64,000 nt of DNA from Necropsobacter rosorum (GTDB lineage Bacteria; Pseudomonadota; Gammaproteobacteria; Enterobacterales; Pasteurellaceae), in NCBI GenBank assembly GCA_000751835.1, contig CCMQ01000006.1, forward strand, positions 405,697 through 469,696, given 5' to 3'. Made by a program: the position numbers and the translations under genes. Below are positions 39,669 through 48,112 of the stretch, one piece after another (position 1 is the stretch's first letter; each line of letters begins with the position of its first letter). The notes under the pieces were generated by a model. It searched no databases and had not been told where the DNA came from. It saw only the letters and a program-made list of their open reading frames with translations.

Positions 39669-39782
39669 CGCCACAGCGAAACCGGCGAAATTTTCACCGC
39701 ACTTTTGCCGTTCCGGTCGGCAGTGAAAACAGATTTTATGCCGACAGGCATAAAAAAGGGGCGAATCACGCCCCTGGTCAAA

Positions 39783-40976
39783 TTAATCCTGTAACCGCGC
39801 AAAACCCGCTTCCAAATCGGCGATCAGCTCCGCCACATCCTCAAACCCGATATGCAGGCGAATTAAGGTGCCGCTTAATTTGCGCGGAATACCCGGACGA
39901 ATGCGCGCAATATCCTCCGGTTGATTATATAAAATCAGCGATTCGAAACCGCCCCAAGAGTACGCCATACTGAACAGTTCAAAATGATTCATAAAATTTT
40001 CCAGCTGGGTCGGCGTCAGTTTTTGTCGCAGTTCAAACGAAAACAGCCCGCTTGAACCGCTGAAATCCCGAATAAAATACTCATGCCCCGGGCAGCTCGG
40101 CAGCGCCGGATGATAAACCGCTTTCACTTCCTCCCGCTGCGCCAGCCATTGTGCCACCTCGATGCTGCTTGCCTCATGCTGTTTTAAACGCACTCCCAGC
40201 GTACGGATACCGCGTGCGGTGGTATAAGCGCTGTCGGCATCCGCCATTTGTCCCATTAAATAAGACTGTTCGCGCAGCTGATCCCAGCAGCGCGCATTGG
40301 CAACCGCCGTGCCGATCATCACGTCGGAATGCCCGACCAGATATTTGGTACCGGCCTGAATGGAAATATCAATATCATGTTCCAGCGCTTTAAATAATAT
40401 TCCGCCGCCCCAAGTGTTATCGATCATAATCACCGCGTCGGGTTTTTTACTGCGTACCGCCCGCACCATCGCCGGAATGTCCGGAACTTCCATGGTCAGC
40501 GAACTGGGCGATTCCAGAAACACCACTTTGGTATTCGGCTGCACCAGTTCGGCGATGGCCGCTCCGCACAGCGGATCATAAAAGGTGGTTTCCACCCCTA
40601 TTTTTTTCAAGATAATATGACAGAAATCCTGCGTCGGCTCATAAGCCGCACCGGTCATCAGCACATGATCGCCGCTGGAGACAAAAGACAGAATACTATT
40701 CGTCACTGCCGCCGCACCGCAAGGATAGAGATAACAACCCGCGCCGCCTTCCAGCTCACACATCAGATCCTGCAGCGCAAAGTGCGTCAATGTGCCGCGC
40801 CGCCCGTAAAACAGACCGCCCTGCGCCCGCTTGCGGGTCGCCTGCCGTTTGTCCTCCAGCGATTCAAATACCAAAGAAGAAGCGCGCTGAATCACCGGAT
40901 TCACACTGCCCTGCGTTACCCGTTTGTTGCGTCCGGCATGCACCAATGCGGTGGATAATGAATGTTTATGCGTCAT
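39783..40976 (-). CDS. metC: Cystathionine beta-lyase
   Basis: 397 residues, PLP enzyme of the Cys/Met metabolism family. Close to E. coli MetC from end to end: [41 protein letters not shown]-like [25 protein letters not shown], and [14 protein letters not shown] with the PLP lysine at 211. It converts cystathionine to homocysteine in methionine synthesis, downstream of MetX (0.8 kb). AGGAAC precedes the ATG. I see no clear met boxes in its upstream region. Confidence 0.96.
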   Translation of the reverse strand: MTHKHSLSTALVHAGRNKRVTQGSVNPVIQRASSLVFESLEDKRQATRKRAQGGLFYGRRGTLTHFALQDLMCELEGGAGCYLYPCGAAAVTNSILSFVSSGDHVLMTGAAYEPTQDFCHIILKKIGVETTFYDPLCGAAIAELVQPNTKVVFLESPSSLTMEVPDIPAMVRAVRSKKPDAVIMIDNTWGGGILFKALEHDIDISIQAGTKYLVGHSDVMIGTAVANARCWDQLREQSYLMGQMADADSAYTTARGIRTLGVRLKQHEASSIEVAQWLAQREEVKAVYHPALPSCPGHEYFIRDFSGSSGLFSFELRQKLTPTQLENFMNHFELFSMAYSWGGFESLILYNQPEDIARIRPGIPRKLSGTLIRLHIGFEDVAELIADLEAGFARLQD

Positions 40977-41017
40977 AATTCGTTCCTGTCGTTTTTAATT
41001 TAAGATTATGATAATCG

Positions 41018-41045
41018 GTTTAATAGACAAAATCGACTATTAAAC
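41018..41045. promoter_or_regulatory. Inverted repeat between metC and the peroxiredoxin gene
   Basis: GTTTAATAG (41018-41026) and CTATTAAAC (41037-41045) are perfect 9-base arms separated by 10 bases. Lying in the divergent promoter region, it looks like a dimeric operator. The half-sites ATAG/CTAT recall OxyR, but OxyR spacing is seven, not ten. The binding protein is unknown. Confidence 0.4.
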
Positions 41046-41140
41046 TGCGGTGTGTTTTTTTACAATAAAACCCGTTAATTTTGCTTTTCTTTCAATTAAC
41101 GGCAAAATTTTTTATTCATTTTCAATAGGAGATTTTTACT

Positions 41141-41743
41141 ATGGTATTAGTGACTCGTCAAGCACCGGATTTTACCGCATCGGCAGTTTTAGGCAACGGT
41201 GAAATCGTTGATAACTTCAATTTAAAACAACATATCGCAGGTAAAGCGGCGGTCGTCTTCTTCTATCCGTTAGATTTTACGTTCGTTTGCCCGTCCGAAC
41301 TGATCGCCTTCGATCACCGTTATAAAGAATTTCAGGCACGCGGCGTTGAAGTCGTCGGTGTATCGATTGACTCACAATATACCCACAACGCATGGCGTAA
41401 CACGCCGACTGAAAACGGCGGTATCGGTCAGGTGCAATATGCGTTGGTCGGCGACGTTAAACACGAAATCGCCCAGGCTTACGGAATTGAACACCCCGCG
41501 GCGGGCGTGGCATTGCGCGCATCGTTCTTAATCGACAAAAACGGCGTAGTTCGTCACCAAGTGGTTAACGATCTGCCGTTAGGCCGTAACATCGATGAAA
41601 TGCTGCGTATGGTTGACGCACTGCAATTCCACGAAGAACACGGCGAAGTCTGCCCGGCGCAATGGGAAAAAGGCAAAGAAGGGATGAAAGACAACCCTGA
41701 AGGTGTCGCAAAATACCTGAAACAAAACGCCGACAAACTTTAA
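41141..41743 (+). CDS. Typical 2-Cys peroxiredoxin (AhpC/TSA family)
   Basis: 200 residues. Peroxidatic Cys50 in FTFVCPSE and resolving Cys171 in GEVCPAQW identify a typical 2-Cys peroxiredoxin that reduces hydrogen peroxide and organic peroxides. The other active-site residues Pro43 and Thr47 (FYPLDFTFVC) are in place. It has the GG-like region (NGGIGQV) and extended C-terminus linked to over-oxidation sensitivity. The reductant (thioredoxin or AhpF) is not nearby. Strong ribosome site AGGAG and strong terminator point to high expression. Confidence 0.95.
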   Translation: MVLVTRQAPDFTASAVLGNGEIVDNFNLKQHIAGKAAVVFFYPLDFTFVCPSELIAFDHRYKEFQARGVEVVGVSIDSQYTHNAWRNTPTENGGIGQVQYALVGDVKHEIAQAYGIEHPAAGVALRASFLIDKNGVVRHQVVNDLPLGRNIDEMLRMVDALQFHEEHGEVCPAQWEKGKEGMKDNPEGVAKYLKQNADKL

Positions 41744-41789
41744 TCGACGGATTGTAGTTTAAGATTATTTTATTAGGACGTTGATCAAT

Positions 41790-41820
41790 AACCCCCGCTT
41801 GCTGCGGGGGTTATTTTTTT
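41790..41820 (+). terminator. Terminator of the peroxiredoxin gene
   Basis: AACCCCCGC, loop TTGCT, GCGGGGGTT followed by ATTTTTTT: a perfect 9-bp GC-rich stem with a strong T-run, a textbook intrinsic terminator without an uptake signal. Confidence 0.95.
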
Positions 41821-41935
41821 GATTTAACCGACCAATCATCATAATCAGATGCAATGCGGCGGCCTGCCGCTGATATTCCGACACAACCGCATAGCCCATG
41901 TTACCATGGTCGCGATAGCGCATTTTTTACTTTAT

Positions 41936-42943
41936 TCACTCCGCCACCAAGCGGTTTTGCTCCGTTTCCGGCTGTAAATCCAGTTTTGCCATCAGCAGCT
42001 GATCGCCGTCTTCTTCCGGATTTTCAGTCACCAGCAATTTATCGCCGTAGAAAATCGAATTCGCGCCGGCCATAAAACACATCGCCTGCATTTCTTCCGA
42101 CATTCCCTGCCGGCCGGCGGATAAACGCACATAACTTTTCGGCATCAGGATACGGGCGACCGCCACCGTACGCACGAATTCCGTCCAGTCCAGCTCCGCG
42201 GCGTCCGCCAGCGGCGTGCCTTCCACTTTCACCAGCTGATTAATCGGTACCGATTCCGGCTGCGGATCCAGATTGGCCAGACTGGCGATAAACGCCGCCC
42301 GTTCCTTGCGGGTTTCATTCATTCCGACAATGCCGCCGCAGCAAACTTTCAGACCGGCTTTGCGCACTTTACCCAAAGTATTCATCCGATCGTCAAACTG
42401 ACGCGTGCTGATTACATTGCCGTAATGTTCCGGCGCAGTATCCAGATTGTGATTGTAATAATCCAGCCCCGCATCTTTCAGTTCTTCCGCCATGCCGTCC
42501 TGCAATAATCCGAAAGTGCCGCAGGTTTCCATACCGAGGGCTTTCACCGCTTTGATAATGGTGGTGATTTTTTCAATGTCTTTCGGTTTCGGCCCGCGCC
42601 AGGCCGCACCCATGCAAAAACGCGCCGCGCCGCGGGATTTGGCGATGCGGGCTTTTTCGACAATCTGTTCCACATCAATCAACTGCTGATTCTGCACGCC
42701 GGTCTGATAACGCGCCGATTGCGGGCAGTAACCGCAATCTTCCGGACAACCGCCGGTTTTAATCGACATTAAGGTGGACAGCTGAATCGCCTGCGGATTG
42801 AAATGTTGGCGATGCACCTGTGCGGCACGATAAACCAGTTCTAAAAACGGCGTTTCAAATAAGGCTTCCACTTTGCACACCGACCAGTATTCCAGCGTAG
42901 GATGCGGCGTAATCGAGGGGATTTGAATGGTTGTGGTCGTCAT
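41936..42943 (-). CDS. bioB: Biotin synthase
   Basis: 335 residues, radical-SAM enzyme. [13 protein letters not shown] gives the [4Fe-4S] cysteines 66, 70 and 73; [25 protein letters not shown] and [12 protein letters not shown] are standard BioB blocks. It inserts sulfur into dethiobiotin. AAGGA precedes the ATG. No other bio gene is adjacent. It follows thiQ on the same strand after 66 bases that contain one uptake signal; no BirA operator was recognised. Confidence 0.96.
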   Translation of the reverse strand: MTTTTIQIPSITPHPTLEYWSVCKVEALFETPFLELVYRAAQVHRQHFNPQAIQLSTLMSIKTGGCPEDCGYCPQSARYQTGVQNQQLIDVEQIVEKARIAKSRGAARFCMGAAWRGPKPKDIEKITTIIKAVKALGMETCGTFGLLQDGMAEELKDAGLDYYNHNLDTAPEHYGNVISTRQFDDRMNTLGKVRKAGLKVCCGGIVGMNETRKERAAFIASLANLDPQPESVPINQLVKVEGTPLADAAELDWTEFVRTVAVARILMPKSYVRLSAGRQGMSEEMQAMCFMAGANSIFYGDKLLVTENPEEDGDQLLMAKLDLQPETEQNRLVAE

Positions 42944-43009
42944 AAATCATCCTTGTTCGTTAGCGTAAAAGTGCGGTCTATTTTAGACTTAAAAACTCGC
43001 GCATGACAA

Positions 43010-43642
43010 TCAATTCTCACAGATCTTACCTTGCTCAAGCCTGATCATCCGATCGATTCTGCCGCGTAATTCCGCCGGTTGATGGGTCACCAGCAGCAAT
43101 GTCATGTTTTTTTGCGCGCATAGCGTATCCAGCAGATTCAGCATATCCGCGCGCAAATCGGGGTCAAGGGCGGAAAACGGTTCGTCCAGCAATAAAATCG
43201 GCTTGGCGCGCAGCAGACAACGGGCAATCGCCACCCGCTGCTTCTGTCCGCCGGACAATGCCTTCGGCAACCGCGCCAGATACGGGCTTAATCCTACCGC
43301 GTCGGCCACCCGTTCAATCTGCTGTCGTTCGGCGGCACTAATCCGCAGCGTCGGTTTTATGCCCAGTGCGATATTTTGCAGCACGCTTAAATGAGCGAAT
43401 AAATTATTTTCCTGAAACAACATGGAAACCGGCCGCTGATAAGGTTCGGAATGGGTATGGTTTACGCCGTTCAGCCGGATTTCGCCCCGATCCGGCCGGG
43501 CAAAACCGGCGATCAGATTAAGCAGCGTACTTTTCCCCGCCCCGCTCGGGCCGATAAGCGCCACTTTTTCCCGCGCCCGGATATGCAGATTGAAATCCAT
43601 CGGCATGGCCGGATAATTGAAATGCACATTAAGTTTAATCAT
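43010..43642 (-). CDS. thiQ: Thiamine ABC transporter ATP-binding protein
   Basis: 210 residues. Walker [10 protein letters not shown], signature LSGGQKQR, Walker [15 protein letters not shown], and the switch His in [26 protein letters not shown] is characteristic of ThiQ. Its start overlaps the thiP stop by eight bases (ATGATTAA), so I take the ATG at 43642 rather than the open frame to 43684. It powers import of thiamine with ThiB and ThiP. Last gene of the thiM-D-B-P-Q operon. Confidence 0.93.
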   Translation of the reverse strand: MIKLNVHFNYPAMPMDFNLHIRAREKVALIGPSGAGKSTLLNLIAGFARPDRGEIRLNGVNHTHSEPYQRPVSMLFQENNLFAHLSVLQNIALGIKPTLRISAAERQQIERVADAVGLSPYLARLPKALSGGQKQRVAIARCLLRAKPILLLDEPFSALDPDLRADMLNLLDTLCAQKNMTLLLVTHQPAELRGRIDRMIRLEQGKICEN

Positions 43643-45239
43643 CGTGGTTATGTTTTTGCTCCACCAACATAAAAATACCGCCACACAATAATAACAGCAG
43701 CAACGCGGTTACAGCGGCATCCTGCCCGCGATAATGCCCCAGCTGCTGATACAGTAAATGCGGCAGAGAAGTAAAATCCTGACTGCCGAACAGCGCAATC
43801 GCCGTAAAATCGCCCAATGATAAGGCGCAGGCCAAGGCAAAGGCATAGCGCAGCGGTGCGCGCAGGGTATGCCGTTCGATCACGCGCCAGCGCTGCCAGC
43901 CGCGAATGCCCAGCGACTGACAAAGCCGCTCGTAATATTGCATATTGTTATTCATCGGTACCGCCAGCACCCGCAGAACAAACGGCATCGCCGCCAGCGC
44001 GTTGCACATCACGACCACCAGAAACAGCTGAATACGACCGAAATCCATATCCTGCAGACGAATAAACAGCCCCATCGCCAGCACCAGCGTCGGTATCGCC
44101 AGAATCAGCATGCCGGCATTGATGATTCCGTCGGCCAGCGCCGTATGATAGCGCCAGCGCAAACGACGGGATAACAATAACAGCATCAGAGAAAATCCCA
44201 GCGCCGTCAGCGCGGAAGCCGGCGCAATCGACAGAGAATAGCCCAGCGCGCGCCATAGCTGCGGATTGCGCCACGCGCTGAACAACGCATCGGCGCGAAG
44301 TGCGGCGCCGATAATGCTGAATAACGGCGTCAGAATAAACAGCAACACCGCCGTAATGCAAAAAACCTGCCAGATTCTGACCGCACTTGACTGCTTATCC
44401 CGCCACAATGCCGTACTGTGCACATGGCTGTCGGGCGTTTTGCTTAACCCGTTCATAACGGCAAACAGCATAAAACAAAATCCGAACTGTAACAGGGCGA
44501 ATAACGCGGCTTTGGGTAAATCGAATTCAAAGATAACGGCCTGATAAATCGCCACTTCCAGCGTGGTATATTGCGGGCCGCCGCCGAGGGTCAGCACAAT
44601 GGTAAAACTGGTGAAGCACAGCATAAAAATCAGCGCGAAAACCGCCGGCAGCTGCTGACGCAGATAGGGCAGTTCTATCAGACGGATAAAACGCCAGCCG
44701 CGGATATTCAGCTGCGCCGCCAGCTGACGCTGCTGATGCGGAATACTGTGCAGTACCTGCAAAAACAGGCGCGCGGCAAGGGGAATATTAAAAAACAGGT
44801 GAGCGATTAAAATACCGCTTAAGCCGTAAATCTCCGGCCGCCACTGAAAACCGAGCCACGCACTGAGTTGCGCCAGCCAGCCGGCGTGGCCGTAAACGCC
44901 CATTAAGCCGAAAACCGCCACCAGCGCCGGCAGCACAAAGGTGAGGGAAAACAGCCGTAATACCGCATTTTTCAGCACCAGTTTCTGATAAAAAAAGGCT
45001 CTGGCGAACAGCGCACCGATCAGCACGGATAACAGCGCCGACAAGGCGGCCTGAGCAAAACTGAAAGCGATAATATGTCGCAGATAGTCATCATGCCGCA
45101 CATCCTGCCAGCCGTATTGTCCGCCGGCGGCAAATACCGTCTGCAACGCAACGGCGTAAAACAGCACTAAAAACAGGATAACGCCGATACCGCCCCAATA
45201 ATCGCGCGGCCAGAAACGGCCGGTAAATCGCCGCGCCAT
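43635..45239 (-). CDS. thiP: Thiamine ABC transporter permease
   Basis: 534 residues with about twelve membrane segments, two fused BPD permease halves. Each half has the EAA-type loop contacting the ATPase: [23 protein letters not shown] near 177 and [21 protein letters not shown] near 440. Length and duplicated layout match ThiP. Start overlaps the thiB stop as TAATG. Confidence 0.94.
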   Translation of the reverse strand: MARRFTGRFWPRDYWGGIGVILFLVLFYAVALQTVFAAGGQYGWQDVRHDDYLRHIIAFSFAQAALSALLSVLIGALFARAFFYQKLVLKNAVLRLFSLTFVLPALVAVFGLMGVYGHAGWLAQLSAWLGFQWRPEIYGLSGILIAHLFFNIPLAARLFLQVLHSIPHQQRQLAAQLNIRGWRFIRLIELPYLRQQLPAVFALIFMLCFTSFTIVLTLGGGPQYTTLEVAIYQAVIFEFDLPKAALFALLQFGFCFMLFAVMNGLSKTPDSHVHSTALWRDKQSSAVRIWQVFCITAVLLFILTPLFSIIGAALRADALFSAWRNPQLWRALGYSLSIAPASALTALGFSLMLLLLSRRLRWRYHTALADGIINAGMLILAIPTLVLAMGLFIRLQDMDFGRIQLFLVVVMCNALAAMPFVLRVLAVPMNNNMQYYERLCQSLGIRGWQRWRVIERHTLRAPLRYAFALACALSLGDFTAIALFGSQDFTSLPHLLYQQLGHYRGQDAAVTALLLLLLCGGIFMLVEQKHNHDD

Positions 45240-46237
45240 TATCGGGTCAGGCTGGTCTGCCAGGTGTGAATCCAGCGTTTGACCTGTTCCGGACTCAGCT
45301 TCAGGGTATCCAATACCGGCGTTTGTCGCTGACGGGCGGTTAAGGCATCAAAGTGCGGTTCGATTTCCGTCTGAATAACCGGCAACATCACGTTATTCAG
45401 CGCGATTTCCTTTTGCGCCGCCGGGCTGATTAAAAACTGTAGAAACTGGCCGGCACAGGCATTGTCCCGATTCGCCACCAGTGCCGCCACTTCAATCTGC
45501 AACACGCCGCCTTCGCTGAATTCCGCCGCCGCGTAATGATCTTTTTGCTCCTGTAACAGATGATACAGCGGAGAAGTGTTATAACTTAACACCAAATCCG
45601 CCTCGCCTTGCAAAAACGCACCGTAAGTCTCCGACCAGCCCTTGCCCACCGTGACCGTATGCTGCGCCAGCGTGCGCCATGCCTGCGCAACCTGCTCCGC
45701 CGGATAGACCGCATTCATCCACAGCACCAGACCGCGCCCGACGCTGCTGACCCGCGGATCCTGATAAATCACGCGCAAATCCCGGCGTTCCACCAAGTCT
45801 TTCAGGCTGGCGGGCGGATTTTGCAGTTTGGTTTTATCATAAATAAACGCATATTGCCCGAAATCATAAGGCAAAAATGTGCTGTCCTGCCAGTCCGACG
45901 GCAACGCCAACCCGTTCAGATCCACCTGATTTTCAGCGAACAGGCCGGTTTTGCGCGCCTCCTCCAGCATATAATTATCCAGCCCCAACACTACATCGGC
46001 GGCGGTTTTCCGCCCTTCCAGCCGCACGCGGTTAAATAAGGTGCCGGCGCTGTCAAACGAAACATAATTGACCTGACATTGCGCGTGTGCCTGCTCAAAC
46101 AGGGTTTTCACTTTCGGCCCGGCGCCCCAATCCGACGTGAAAGTGTCGTAGGTATATACGTTTACCGTTTGCGCCTGCACGGCGCAGGCCGTCGCGCAAA
46201 GTGCGGTCAGAAATAAGACGGATTTTAATTGAAACAT
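45239..46237 (-). CDS. thiB: Thiamine periplasmic-binding protein
   Basis: 332 residues (also called TbpA). Signal peptide about 1-22 (VQA/QT). VNVYTYDTFTSDWGAGPKVK and the DNYMLEEARKTGLF and PYDFGQYAFIYDK segments match ThiB, which binds thiamine and its phosphates with aromatic residues. It follows thiD by 12 bases and overlaps thiP by one. It is unrelated at motif level to the AfuA-like proteins at 36-38 kb, which share its regulatory signal. Confidence 0.94.
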   Translation of the reverse strand: MFQLKSVLFLTALCATACAVQAQTVNVYTYDTFTSDWGAGPKVKTLFEQAHAQCQVNYVSFDSAGTLFNRVRLEGRKTAADVVLGLDNYMLEEARKTGLFAENQVDLNGLALPSDWQDSTFLPYDFGQYAFIYDKTKLQNPPASLKDLVERRDLRVIYQDPRVSSVGRGLVLWMNAVYPAEQVAQAWRTLAQHTVTVGKGWSETYGAFLQGEADLVLSYNTSPLYHLLQEQKDHYAAAEFSEGGVLQIEVAALVANRDNACAGQFLQFLISPAAQKEIALNNVMLPVIQTEIEPHFDALTARQRQTPVLDTLKLSPEQVKRWIHTWQTSLTR

Positions 46238-46249
46238 AGCATCTCCTGA

Positions 46250-47056
46250 TTATCCTTGCTGATAAGCCCAGTGATTGGTCGGGCCGTGTCCGTGGCCAAT
46301 GCCGAGAGGATGGCTGATGGCGGCGGTAATGAAATCTTTGGCGGTGTGAATCGCCGCCTCCACCGACTGACCTTTCGCCAGCTCCGCCGTAATACAGGCG
46401 GAAAACGTACAGCCCGTGCCGTGCGTATGACGGGTCGGATAGCGTTCGCTTTGTAGGGTAAACCGTTCCGTCGGCGTAAAGATCCAGTCACGGCACAACG
46501 GGCTGCGCGAATCAGCGCTGTGACCGCCCTTGATCACCACGTTTTTTACTCCCAGTTCCTGCAAACAGGCGGCGGCACGCTGCGCACTGTCGTCATCGAT
46601 AATGTCGATCCCGGTCAGTGCCTGCGCCTCCGGCAAATTCGGGGTCAGCACTTCCGCCAGCGGCAACAAGGCCGCTTTCATCGCGCTGACGGCATTTTGC
46701 TGCAATAAAGGCGCGCCGCCTTTCGCAATCATCACCGGATCCAGCACCAGCGGGCCGAAGCGATACCGCTTCAATGCGGCGCTGACACATTCAATCACCT
46801 CGGCGCTACCCAGCATTCCGATTTTAAACGCCGCGATCGCAAAATCCTGCGCCACCGCCTGCAACTGCGCTTCGATTGTCGGCAGCGGAACGGCATGAAT
46901 ATCAAACACGCCCAGCGTATTTTGCGCCGTTATCGCGGTGATCACCGTCGTTCCGAACACACCGCGCATCTGGAAGGTTTTCAGATCCGCCTGAATACCG
47001 GCACCGCCGCCGCTGTCGGAGCCGGCGATAGTCAACGCCTGAGGAATATTAGACAT
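46250..47056 (-). CDS. thiD: Hydroxymethylpyrimidine/phosphomethylpyrimidine kinase
   Basis: 268 residues, ribokinase fold. ALTIAGSDSGGGAGIQADLKTF at the start, DPVMIAKGGAPLL in the middle and HGTGCTFSACITAELAKG (anion hole and catalytic base) at the end. It phosphorylates hydroxymethylpyrimidine twice for thiamine assembly. It overlaps thiM by eight bases (ATGTCTAA). Confidence 0.96.
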   Translation of the reverse strand: MSNIPQALTIAGSDSGGGAGIQADLKTFQMRGVFGTTVITAITAQNTLGVFDIHAVPLPTIEAQLQAVAQDFAIAAFKIGMLGSAEVIECVSAALKRYRFGPLVLDPVMIAKGGAPLLQQNAVSAMKAALLPLAEVLTPNLPEAQALTGIDIIDDDSAQRAAACLQELGVKNVVIKGGHSADSRSPLCRDWIFTPTERFTLQSERYPTRHTHGTGCTFSACITAELAKGQSVEAAIHTAKDFITAAISHPLGIGHGHGPTNHWAYQQG

Positions 47057-47849
47057 AGCTCACCTCCGCGCGTTGGCACACCTGTTGCGCACTGACCGCC
47101 GCCAACTGATCTAATAGTGCGGTGCAAAATGAGCCGGTTTGGGTAGGCAATAACCCTGCCGCCGCCAATTCACCGGCAACGGCGTACAGCGTGCAAGCCT
47201 CGACGCAGGCCTGAAAATAATCCGTTTTTTCAACCACGCCGGCAAAGGCGGCGCACACCGCACCCAATAAACAGCCGGAACCAGTAACCCGCGGCAATAA
47301 CGGCGTGCCGTTGGTAATTTTGGCCACCTGAACACCGTCGCTGATGACATCGGTTGCGCCACTGAGCGCGACCACGCAACGATAGCGCTCGGCTACGCGT
47401 TTCGCCGCCAGTACCGGATCAGCCTCGCCACAGCCGGCATCCACGCCTTTCGCCTGCCAGTCGATTCCCGCCAGCGTGGCGATTTCACCGGCATTGCCGC
47501 GAATCAGCGCGAATTGCACCTCCGCCAGCAGCCGTTGTACCGCCGCCCGCCGGCATTGGGTCGCACCGACGCCCACCGGATCCAGCACCACCGGAATCCC
47601 CACTTGATTGGCGCTTTGTCCCGCCAGACTCATCGCCTCCACATCGCTACCGTTTAAGGTGCCGATATTCAGCAGCAACGCCTGCGCAAAGCGGGGAATT
47701 TCCGCCGCCTCCGCCGGATTGAGCGACATCAGCGGCGAGGCGCCCAGCGCCAGCAAACCGTTGGCCGTATAATTGGCGACCACCAGATTGGTCATACAAT
47801 ACACCAGTGGCTGATGTTCACGAATAAGATTGATCGTATTGAATTGCAT
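47049..47849 (-). CDS. thiM: Hydroxyethylthiazole kinase
   Basis: 266 residues. VYCMTNLVVANYTANGLLALGASPLM at the N-terminus, VVLDPVGVGAT and GSGCLLGAVCAAF (catalytic Cys) are ThiM hallmarks. It salvages the thiazole half of thiamine. I chose the ATG at 47849 because AAGGAAA is correctly placed; the frame open to 47885 runs through the leader. First gene of the operon, 67 bases after the TPP aptamer. thiE, which would join the two halves, is not in this operon. Confidence 0.96.
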   Translation of the reverse strand: MQFNTINLIREHQPLVYCMTNLVVANYTANGLLALGASPLMSLNPAEAAEIPRFAQALLLNIGTLNGSDVEAMSLAGQSANQVGIPVVLDPVGVGATQCRRAAVQRLLAEVQFALIRGNAGEIATLAGIDWQAKGVDAGCGEADPVLAAKRVAERYRCVVALSGATDVISDGVQVAKITNGTPLLPRVTGSGCLLGAVCAAFAGVVEKTDYFQACVEACTLYAVAGELAAAGLLPTQTGSFCTALLDQLAAVSAQQVCQRAEVSYV

Positions 47850-47916
47850 AGTTTTTCCTTTCAGTGAAAAAAGAATGACCAGCAATATTGACGGTATAGA
47901 AAGGCAAATCGGACAA

Positions 47917-47989
47917 TTAGTTTCCTACGTCAGTATTAACTGTATCAGGTTCACGGGTATCATCTCAGCCATCTCGGCACCCCGACTAA
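47917..47989 (-). ncRNA. TPP riboswitch (THI element) of the thiM-D-B-P-Q operon
   Basis: Read on the minus strand: GGGGTGC, GGCTGAGATGATACCCGTGA, ACCTGAT, GACGTAGGAAAC, closed by TTAGT/ACTAA as P1. From ATACCCGTGAACC to the end it is the same as the element at 37270-37343; the two differ only in the P3 arm and one neighbouring base. It should repress thiamine salvage and uptake when TPP is high. A TTGTTT-N15-TATAGA promoter-like pair lies upstream (48027-48001). Confidence 0.95.
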
Positions 47990-48112
47990 CAGGGCTTAAG
48001 TCTATAATGTTTGGCGCGGCGAAACAATACCTTTGACACACAGTTTTATATCGCCAACGCCGCCGATTTCCCTTACAATTTCGCCATGCCGTTTTTTACA
48101 TAAGGATTTTCT

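Noticed and set aside
41011..41050. OxyR site at the metC-peroxiredoxin palindrome
   Set aside because: The ATAG and CTAT elements are ten bases apart; OxyR half-sites require seven and two such pairs.
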